Shown in pieces: positions 13,541 to 20,000 of a DNA stretch of 20,000 nt. The notes beneath the pieces were generated by a model that did no database searches, was not told the origin of the DNA, and worked only from the letters and a program-made list of their open reading frames with translations. This DNA comes from Prorocentrum cordatum (taxonomy: Eukaryota; Sar; Dinophyceae; Prorocentrales; Prorocentraceae). The translations under genes and the position numbers were made by a program. The DNA is taken from contig CAUYUJ010016305.1 in assembly GCA_963575745.1 (NCBI GenBank), positions 685,495-705,494 of the forward strand. The letters run 5' to 3'. The first letter of the stretch is position 1. Each line of letters begins with the position of its first letter.

Positions 13541-15680
13541 ACCCGCCCGCTAGGGTCCGCCCGCCCGACCCGACCCACCCGTTAGGGTTCACGCGTGATC
13601 GGTCGAGCGTGCCCAAGACTTTTATGTCCCGCCCGCCCGACCCGACCCGCCCGTCAGGGGCCGCCCGCCCGATCCGACCCGACCCGCCCGCTAGAGTCCG
13701 CCCGACCCGACCCGACCCGCCCATTAGGGTCCGCCCGCCCGACCCGACCCGACCCGCCCGCTAAGGTCCGCCCGCCCGACCCGACCCGCCCGTTAGGATT
13801 CGCGCGTGCTCGGTCGAGCGCGCCCCACACTTTCATGTCCCGCCCGCCCGACCCGGCCAGCCCGTTAGAGGCCGGTCGCCCGACCCGACCCGTTAGGGTC
13901 CGCCAGGGTCCGCCCGCCCGACCCGACCCGACCGCTAGGGTTCGCGCGTGCTCGGTCGAGCGCGCCCCACGTTTTCATGTCCCGCCCGCCCGACCCGACC
14001 CGCCCGTTAAGGCCCGCCCGACCCGACCCGCCCCGCCCGCTAAGGTCCCCGCCCGCCCGACCCGACCTGCCGCAGGGTTTGCGCGTACTCGTTGAGCGCG
14101 CCCCACATTTCATGTCCGCCCGCCCGACCCGACCCGCCCGCTAGGGCTGCCGACCCGACCCCGCCCTTAGGGGCGCCCCGCCCACCCGACCCGCCCCGCC
14201 CGCTAAGGTCCGCCCGCCCGACCCCGACCCCCCGTTAGGGTTCGCGCGTGCATTGGTCGAGCGCGCTCCCACACTTTCATGGGGCCCGGCCCGACCCGGC
14301 CCGCCCGTTTAGGGGCCGCCCGCCCGACCCGCCCGTTAGGGTCCGCCCGCCCGACCCGACCCGTCCCGCCCCATGGGCCAGCCCGCCCGACCCGACCTGG
14401 CGATGGGTTCGCGCGTGCTCGGTCTGACGCGCTCCCACATCTTTAAAATGACCGCCCCTCCCGACCCGACCCCGCCCGCAATGGTCCGCCGCCGTTTCGC
14501 GCGTGGGCTCGGTCCGCCGAGCGCGCCCACACTTTCATGTCCCGCCAGCCCGACCCGACCCGCCTGTCAGGGTCCGCCCGCTCGACCCGCCCGTTAAGGC
14601 CCGCAATGGTTCGCGCGTGCTCGGTCGAGCGCGGTCCACACTTTAATGTCCCGCCCGCCCGACCCGACCCGCCCGTTAGGGGCCGCCGACCCGACCCGCC
14701 CGTGAGGGTCCGCCCGCCCGACCCGACCCGTCCCGCCCGCTAGGGTCCGCCCGCCCGACCCGACCCGTCCGCTAGGGTCCGCCCGTGCTCGGTCGAGCGC
14801 GCTCCATACTTTAATGTCCCGCCCGCCCGACCCGACCCGACCCGCCCGCTAGGGTCCGCCCGCCGACCCGACCCGTCCGCTAGGGTCCGCCCGAATCACG
14901 GTCCTACGGCCCCACAAGGGATTTCCGCCCGCCCGACCGACCCGCCCTTTAGGGGCCGCCCCCCCCGACCCGACCACGCCCCGCAGGTCCGCCCCGCCCC
15001 GACCCGACCCGCCCGCTAGGGTTCGCCCGTGCTCGGACGAGCGTTCCCCACAACTTTCAAGTCCCGCCCGCCCGACCCGCCCGCCCGCAGGGGCCGCCCG
15101 CCCGATCCGACCACGACCGCCCGCTAGAGTCCGCCCCGCACTTTAATGTGTCCCCGCCCGCCCGACCCCCGACCACCCCGTAAGGGCCGCCCGCCCGAAA
15201 CCGCGACCCGACCCGCCCGCCAGGGTCCGCCCGCCCGACCCGAACCCGCCCGCTAGGGTTCGCCCGTGCTCCGGTCGAGCGTGCCCCCACACTGTTCATG
15301 TCCCAGCCCGCCCGACCCGCCGACCTCTAGGTCGCCCGCGCGACCCGCCCGACCCGACCACCGACGCGCCGCTAGGGGTCCGCCCGCCCGACCCACCCTC
15401 CCTTAGGGTCAGCGCAGTGTTCGGTCGAGCCCTGCCCCGAACATTTTTGAATGTCCCGCCCGCCCGACCCCGACCCCCGTTAGATACCCCGCCGCGCGAC
15501 CCGACCCGTCCCACCCGCTAGGGTCCGCCCGCCCGACCCGACCCGCCCGCTAGGGTTCGCGCGTGCTCGGTCGATCGCGCCCCGCACTTTAATGTCCCGC
15601 CTACCCGACCCGATCTGCCCGTCAGTGTCCGCCTGCCCGACCCGACCCGACCCGCCTGCTAGGGTCCGCCCGCCCGCGGC
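13541..15680. repeat. GC-rich compound satellite, about 2.1 kb
   Basis: Units CCCGCCCGACCCGACCCGCC, CCGTTAGGG/CCGCTAGGG and TCCGCCCG alternate, interrupted about thirteen times by a conserved box beginning TTCGCGCGTGCTCGGTCGAG, followed by CGCGCCCCACACTTTCATGT. Box starts are near 13588, 13799, 13941, 14078, 14241, 14408, 14496, 14610, 14778, 15021, 15259, 15409 and 15556, spaced irregularly (about 90-245 bp). The box can fold: GCTCG-GT-CGAGC with GCGC outside. The opposite strand is rich in GGGTCGGG runs with quadruplex potential. Frames read as Arg/Gly or Pro/Ala repeats and are not genes. Confidence 0.9.
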
Positions 15681-15687
15681 GACGACG

Positions 15688-15866
15688 GCGTCGGCGAAAC
15701 CAGCGCCGGTGAAGCCAGCGCTGGCGAATCCAGCCGCCGGCGAAACCAGCGGGGCGAAACCAGTGCGGGGCTAAGCCAGCGCGGGCGAAACCAGCGCCGG
15801 CGAAACCAGCCGTCGGCGAAACCAGCGGGGCGAAACCAGCGCCGGCGGAACCAGCTCATGCGGGCA
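15688..15866. repeat. 15-bp GCGCCGGCGAAACCA array
   Basis: About eleven units of 14-16 bp share the core GGCGAAACCAGC with the array at 13429-13540 and have the same orientation. On the minus strand one frame gives pentapeptide repeats of the GFAGA / LVSPA type. It closes the right side of the satellite. Confidence 0.9.
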
Positions 15867-16040
15867 ACCGTCCAGGATGTCCGAATTGGTGTCCGAAATC
15901 TCCCACTGCTGAAAGGCCAGCGCTGGTGGGATATCCACCCACCGCGCTGGCATCAGGTCCCGAAGCCAAAAACCCAGCTCTGCCGCTGCCTCTGAGTACG
16001 CTGCATCGATGAGATTGTCCGGCTGAGCGTACGCCTTAGC
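15771..16040 (-). CDS. Open stretch without recognised homology, possible exon fragment
   Basis: From the stop at 16041-16043 the minus strand is open to 15771. The non-repeat part reads AKAYAQPDNLIDAAYSEAAA, then ELGFWLRDLMPARWVDIPPA and LAFQQWEISDTNSDIL. The composition is protein-like and unlike the flanking satellite; the last 30 codons fall in the 15-bp array. There is no start codon near the beginning (first Met about 33 codons in). It may be a retroelement or exon fragment. Confidence 0.25.
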   Translation of the reverse strand, partial: AKAYAQPDNLIDAAYSEAAAELGFWLRDLMPARWVDIPPALAFQQWEISDTNSDILDGCPHELVPPALVSPRWFRRRLVSPALVSPALA

Positions 16041-16280
16041 CTACTCGTTGCAAGCGCAGCCTCACATCGATACGCAAATATTAACGATGACTGTGGCCAA
16101 TCCCTAAGGAAAGCAAGCCAACGAGGAAGCTGAAGATGTGGATCAAACTCTAGTCCTTGCCAGAGTAATATAAGAAGAAAGAGCCCCCACATCGATGAAG
16201 CCGGGTCTCGACCTCAGTGCCACAGCGCAGACACAATGAATTCGTGCTCCCCTGCCTTCTCGTCCCGGCGCCCCTGTCCA

Positions 16281-16538
16281 GGCTTAAGTCGAGCCTGTCC
16301 CTCTACAGGAGGAAGATGTTTAAAAGTAGTCCAGTCAATGCCTGGGACGATTTTTTGAGCATTTCTCGACTATGTTGGTGCATTTTCTAGATTTTTTATT
16401 TTTCGCTCAAATAGTTCAAACATTGCCTGGACATGAGTTTTTGATCATTTCTTGACTATGATTGAGCATTTTCTGAGTATGTTTTCAGAATGTTTCACCC
16501 AAGATCCCCTCTGTAGGGGGACGTGCCCGACCTAAGTC
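16281..16538. mobile_element. AT-rich MITE-like element, copy B
   Basis: Same family as 8596-8758. The left end GGCTTAAGTCGAGCCTGTCC (16281) and the opposite strand of the right end, GACTTAGGTCGGGCACGTCC (from 16538), match at 22 of 29 positions. The interior is longer than in copy A because a segment is duplicated: AATGCCTGGGACGA..TTTTTGAGCATTTCTCGACTATG (about 16338-16374) recurs as ATTGCCTGGACATGA..TTTTTGATCATTTCTTGACTATG (about 16421-16461). AT-rich, non-coding. Confidence 0.68.
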
Positions 16539-16660
16539 CAGGCCAAGGGCCGCCTGCGGCCACCGAGGCGAGCAGCTCACGCAACCTCGGGCCGTGCGAT
16601 ACCGTCAGAAGTCGGCGCAGCAAGCGATCGCAGCGAACATCGGCGGCGAGCGGAGGATCA

Positions 16661-16717
16661 GGAGGAGGAGGAGAAGGAGGAGGAGGAGGAGGAGAAGGAG
16701 GAGGAGGAGGAGGAAGA
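16661..16717. repeat. (GGA)n microsatellite
   Basis: GGA units with two GAA variants, purine-only on the plus strand. Confidence 0.92.
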
Positions 16718-16752
16718 AGTCGCGGCGGCGAGCGAGGGGGGTAAGCGAGAAC

Positions 16753-16808
16753 GAGAAGGCCTTCTCAGAAGGCGGCGGGACTCCTCAGAAGGCCTCGCGC
16801 CTTCTGAG
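16753..16808. other. Palindrome pair with a TCAGAAGG motif
   Basis: GAGAAGGCCTTCTC (16753-16766) is a perfect 14-base palindrome. CTCAGAAGGC-CTCGC-GCCTTCTGAG (16784-16808) is a perfect ten-base-pair hairpin. TCAGAAGG recurs near 16764, 16785 and 16849. The function is unknown; it may be a decayed tandem repeat. Confidence 0.7.
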
Positions 16809-16934
16809 AGATTTGTCCGTGTCTTCGAGGAAGTCTTCGAAAATTTATCAGAAGGTTTGGGGACTTCCGAGCCTTCTGCGAAGGCCCGCCCCTCCTCACT
16901 TCCCCCCCACTCTCGCCGCCTAGAAAACAAGTCA

Positions 16935-17263
16935 GCTCCTGCCTGCAGGCCCTCACCGCAGAAACGCGTCGCTGCCGTCCGCTGCTTCTGCTTGATCGTG
17001 TTCGCGAGATCCTCAAGGAGTGGCCCTGGGTCGTCCTCGATCAGTTCGCCGGGCAGCTCAGACTGAGGAAGCTTCCCAGCCTGAAGACCCCCTTCCAGGA
17101 AGCTTCCCAGCCTGAAGACCCCCTTCCAGGTCAGCGGGGGCTCTCCTGGGCCAAGGGGGCCCAGGGGTCCAGCCCGTCTCCAGAAGGTACATGCGACAGC
17201 GCTGGTGGCGCCCCTTGCCATCCTGGATCTGTGCTGATGAGCTGCATTCCGAAAAGCCTCCAT
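16935..17263 (-). CDS. Hypothetical minus-strand frame, possible exon
   Basis: The frame opens with ATG at 17261-17263 and runs on to 16658 through the GGA tract, which cannot be coding evidence. The part at about 16975-17058 reads LPGELIEDDPGPLLEDLANT then IKQKQ, acidic and helix-like, unlike compositional noise. No domain is recognised. A perfect 31-bp duplication (17066-17127) lies in its upstream part; as 31 is not a multiple of three, the frame must change across it relative to the ancestor. A fragment of an unknown gene or repeat is likely. Confidence 0.22.
17066..17127. repeat. Perfect 31-bp tandem duplication
   Basis: Two identical units beginning AGGAAGCTTCCCAGCCTGAA (17066-17096 and 17097-17127), followed by the first three bases of a third. 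The identity implies a recent event. Confidence 0.97.
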
Positions 17264-17283
17264 GTGGCCACTCTTGCTCGATG
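17251..17283 (-). repeat. Solo fragment of the GGCC-GAGCAAGGGT hairpin family
   Basis: Read on the minus strand, CGAGCAAGAGTGGCCACATG and the following GGAGGCTTTTC match the arm found at 11776-11828 (CGAACAAGAGTGGCCTCGAG...). One arm only; the hairpin partner is missing. Confidence 0.5.
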
Positions 17284-17396
17284 CCTGGCCTGATGGACGG
17301 GACGGTTAGGTGCTGTGTCAGCCAAAGTTCTAGACACGCCTTCTGTAAGCAATACCCCCCCCCCCTGGATCCCCGTCGGTCGCACGAGTAATTATC

Positions 17397-17831
17397 TTAA
17401 AGTGGTGAGGCAGCGCCCTCGCTTGCCCGAGTCGCAGGTGGCACCGAGCTGCTGCGGCCAGCGTGCCCACTCGAGTTAGCATGCTGGTGGTGCTGTAGCG
17501 CTTCGAGGCACGAGCGAATTGAAATCCCTGCTGCTGTCAGTACCCTCTTGCTCCGCACCTGTCTAGCGTGCATCCTACCTCTAGATCGGCTCCGAGATTG
17601 CTCGCACTTGTGCTGGCTGTGATGTGAAAACCTTTTCACTGCAAACGTCGTGCAATGTGTTTTGCATCCTCGAAGTATGAACAAATGGCCACACTCTGCG
17701 GCGATACAGTGAGCCGCTTCTGCGCGAGAGCGCGGCATGTGTCCAGAAGGCCTGCAATGAAAGGCTGCCGCATGGCAGGGCGAGAACCCTGAGCCCGGTG
17801 AAAGGCCGTCTATCCTTATCCGCGTGCCCAT
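17397..17831 (-). CDS. Hypothetical 144-residue open frame
   Basis: A minus-strand frame from ATG at 17829-17831 to a stop at 17397. It is rich in His, Cys, Ser and Arg (for example GHLFILRGCKTHCTTFAVKR). Local GC is lower than in the satellite areas, so an open frame of this length is slightly more notable, but there is no recognised domain, splice support or codon-usage evidence. GTGAAAA-CC-TTTTCAC (17624-17639), a perfect seven-base inverted repeat, lies inside. Probably not a gene. Confidence 0.18.
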   Translation of the reverse strand: MGTRIRIDGLSPGSGFSPCHAAAFHCRPSGHMPRSRAEAAHCIAAECGHLFILRGCKTHCTTFAVKRFSHHSQHKCEQSRSRSRGRMHARQVRSKRVLTAAGISIRSCLEALQHHQHANSSGHAGRSSSVPPATRASEGAASPL

Positions 17832-18111
17832 GTGGGGGTGGGCAGTGGTAATCTTCGATGGGATGGAATACGTAAGACACCTGGCATACCGTGTTCCACT
17901 CCGAAGTCCCTGGACGATCGACCTAGAAGGATAATCAGGTTCAGCAAACGCACCTCATTGACCAAACGATCTTGGTATGATACACTGCAGCAGCGCCGGG
18001 CACACAATGCTGGCGGGTGCCCTAAGCATAGGGCAGAAGGGATAAGTCCATACTGTTACATCGCGTCGCAAAACTCCTGGATGTCCAGAACTCCACGGCC
18101 CGAAGGTAAAC

Positions 18112-18438
18112 AGGAGGATGGAGGAGGCAGGAACGCGGAGGAAGGAGCGAGGAGGGAGGAGGGATGAGGATTAGGAGGAGGAGGAGGAGGAGGAGGAGGA
18201 GGAGGAGGAGGAGGAGGAGGAGGAATGAGGAGGAGGAGGCGGGAGGAGGAGGAGGAGGAGGAGGAGGACGGAAGCAGGAGGGAGGAGGCGGAGGAGGAGG
18301 AGAGGAGGAAGGAAAGAGGAGGGGATGAGGGAGGAAGGTGCAGGGAGGAGGGAGGAAGGGGGAGGGGGTATGGAGTGAGGAGGGAGGAGGGAGCACGGAG
18401 GAGGGAGGACGGAGGAGGACGGAGGAAGGAGTGAGGGG
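18112..18438. repeat. (GGA)n microsatellite, imperfect
   Basis: Dense perfect GGA at about 18174-18222, then increasingly varied GGAGGA/GGGAGGA units. It is complementary to the (TCC)n tract at 18686-18752, repeating the opposing arrangement at the left end of the window. Confidence 0.96.
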
Positions 18439-18482
18439 ATAAGTAGCAGGGGCAGGGTGCGGAGGATGTTTCTCCTGCCTCG

Positions 18483-18520
18483 GGATGCCTTCAGCTGTGC
18501 CTCGCCAAGAGCGCTCGGAC
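18483..18520 (+). repeat. Fragment of the 94-bp-repeat family
   Basis: GATGCC.TTCAGC...GCCTCGCCAAGAGCGCTC follows the same order as plus positions 560-597 (GATGCGCTCCAGCAGCTCCG and onward); the best 18 bases, 18501-18518, match at 15. Weak on its own, but consistent with two better copies in the window. Confidence 0.35.
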
Positions 18521-18685
18521 AGAGGATTGAGCAAATTCATCGTCGGATCACTTTGAGCCGAGACGAGGAACAGAGACCGATGCCGCTGCCATCGCCTCAG
18601 ATCAGGGCGTCAGAGAATAGTAACAAAACGACGTGGCGCCTACATCACACAAAGCAAATCCGCCGATCTGGAGTGTGAATTTCCC

Positions 18686-18752
18686 CCTCCTCCTCCTCCT
18701 CCTCTTCATCCTCCTCCTCCTGCTCCTCTTGCTCCTCCTCATCGCCCTCCTC
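18686..18752. repeat. (TCC)n microsatellite
   Basis: CTC/TCC units interrupted by TTCATC, TGCTCC and ATCGCC, grading directly into the CAT array to the right. Confidence 0.93.
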
Positions 18753-18755
18753 ATT

Positions 18756-18859
18756 ACCATCATCAGCAGCAGCATCATCACCATCATCATCACCACCAAC
18801 ATCAAAATCAATATGACCATCAACATCATCAGTATCATCATCATCATCATCACCATCAC

Positions 18860-18897
<38 letters not shown>

Positions 18898-19320
18898 CCA
18901 TCACCATCACCATCAACATCATCTTCATCACCAGCATCATCAGCACCACCATCGTCATCATCTTCATCATCATCACATTATCACCATCACGATCATCATC
19001 CGCATCATCATCATGCCAATTATCATTTCCACCATCATCATCGGTATCAGCATCATCATCAACAGCATCATCATCACCATCATCACATGCATCACCATCG
19101 GCACCACCATCGTCACCTGCATCATAATCAGCATCATCACCATCGCCATCATCATCATCATCAACAGCATCGTCATCATATTCAGCGTCATCACCATCAT
19201 CACATCATCACCATCATCACCATCATCAGCACCATCGTCATCACCATCATCATCATCATTATCATCATCAGCATCAGCATCAGCATCAGCATCAGCATCA
19301 GCAGCATTATCATCGCCCTC
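18756..19320. repeat. (CAT)n / (ATC)n microsatellite array, about 565 bp
   Basis: CAT, CAC and CAG trinucleotides in changing mixtures, with a pure CAT core around 18861-18896 and a CATCAG hexamer run at about 19267-19305. Phase shifts between blocks make single frames alternate between Ile, His and Ser (plus) or Met and Asp (minus). Open frames through it, including one of 325 codons on the minus strand, are repeat artefacts. Confidence 0.97.
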
Positions 19321-19323
19321 CTC

Positions 19324-20000
19324 TAAAGCTGGCCCAGAGGAGTTGGTCGAAGCCTCCAGGGCCCACGTCACGGACACAGTGCAGCGTCGCAGGAGAGAGG
19401 GCGCAGGACACTCGCGGATCGATCCAGCATCGAGAAGTGCCGCGAAGAGTGCGGGTTTATGGCTAGTTATGCGGCTGTGATTTCTCATGTCGTCGCAATT
19501 GCTTTCGCGGCGTCGGATCTCAGGGTTCCCTCGTCGCCACGGCGAAATTCGCCCCGAAGGCATGGCCGGAGCGCGCCCCTGGAGAGGTACGGGGAGCAGC
19601 GGTGTCGGCAGGCTCTGTGTCCTCCCAAGAGCAGGGTTCGGCGCTGACGGGGGTCGGCCAACCGCCTCGGATCGGACCTGGCCTCCATGCCCCCGCGGGC
19701 TCAGGCTCGGAAGCTCATGTGCGGCCGGCCGAGGCTCGCGACGCGGCCTGAAGTTTAGCCGAAGGGAGCCCTCGGTCTGGCTGATGGCTACTGGCCAGAG
19801 CAGAACGGCTCTGGCGGCCGCTCGGGACGCTCCCGGCGAGGCGCAGCTGCTGGCAGGAGAGCCTCCAGCCCCCAGGAGCCGACGAAAGTGTCCGCGAGCG
19901 GCCGCCCAGAGGACGAGCGATCGCCCGAATCGTCGGAGCTCCGGGTGCACGGCCGCGCCCCCGGCAGGAGCTGCGCGGCGACGAGCGCTATGCCTCGCGC
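19324..20000. other. GC-rich stretch without a recognised gene
   Basis: No domain, repeat or RNA gene is recognised. The minus strand is open from 19950 leftwards and leads into the CAT array as an Asp-rich run, but no part resembles a known protein. GCGGCCGC sits at 19815-19822 and GAGCGGCCGCCC near 19897-19908. Confidence 0.4.

Noticed and set aside
13541-15680. CRISPR array
   Set aside because: Units are degenerate, variable in length and spacing, and no unique spacers or cas-like genes exist; this is eukaryotic satellite DNA.
13541-15680. Telomere repeat, because TTAGGG appears many times
   Set aside because: TTAGGG is never tandem; it is part of longer GC-rich units and mixes freely with CTAGGG and TAAGGT.
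17832-17936. A 34-codon open frame starting MWGWAVVIFDGMEYV
   Set aside because: Too short and with no motif, splice or context support, although its composition is protein-like.
18973-19950. A 325-codon minus-strand frame with an Asp-rich run
   Set aside because: The acidic part is the CAT microsatellite read in the GAT phase and it switches to Met runs with phase slips; the rest shows no domain.
1-20000. Dinoflagellate spliced-leader relics (TTTTGGCTCAAG)
   Set aside because: Looked for but not seen on either strand; only short CTCAAG matches occur.

Overview
The window looks like nuclear DNA of a dinoflagellate. The grounds are overall GC richness with islands of AT-rich sequence, extreme density of trinucleotide microsatellites and tandem repeats, decayed Ty1/copia-like retroelement pieces of a kind common in dinoflagellate genomes, and a split gene whose intron is best explained by a non-canonical GA-AG boundary. 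Genus cannot be fixed from the sequence alone; Prorocentrum, Polarella and Symbiodiniaceae are all possible. Gene density is very low. I see one convincing cellular gene, a dual-specificity-phosphatase-like gene at about 7.2-8.25 kb on the plus strand. No rRNA, tRNA, CRISPR array or intact transposase was recognised.

Layout. 0-1.3 kb: a (TCC)n tract, a 94-bp tandem duplication, an opposing (GGA)n tract and a 109-bp foldback element. 1.67-6.26 kb: a broken Ty1/copia-like retrotransposon on the plus strand with pieces of gag, zinc knuckle, protease, reverse transcriptase and RNase H in order, many frame changes, and a GC-rich stretch where integrase would be expected. 7.1-8.4 kb: the phosphatase gene and its AT-rich 3' flank. 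8.6-9.6 kb: an AT-rich MITE-like element, a strong foldback hairpin and two exon-like open stretches. 9.7-10.7 kb: (GAC)n, (GGA)n and (GGGGA)n tracts and a second type of MITE-like element. 11.26-12.75 kb: a cluster of GGATCC boxes, a 51-bp-arm inverted repeat, 120-bp tandem units, 60-bp tandem units and an 84-bp inverted repeat pair, which together form one nested repeat complex. 12.76-13.33 kb: a decayed minus-strand RNase H-like reading. 13.37-15.87 kb: a GC-rich compound satellite bracketed by two arrays built on the same GGCGAAACC core. 16.28-16.54 kb: a second copy of the 8.6-kb MITE-like family. 16.6-18.1 kb: weak minus-strand open frames, a perfect 31-bp duplication and palindromes. 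18.1-19.3 kb: (GGA)n, (TCC)n and (CAT)n microsatellites. 19.3-20 kb: GC-rich sequence without a recognisable gene.

There is no operon or pathway here. The window is best read as an accessory, repeat-built chromosome segment holding one small signalling gene. The most interesting material is structural: several unrelated foldback families, repeat modules whose reading frame is kept across inverted copies, and a satellite flanked by related arrays.
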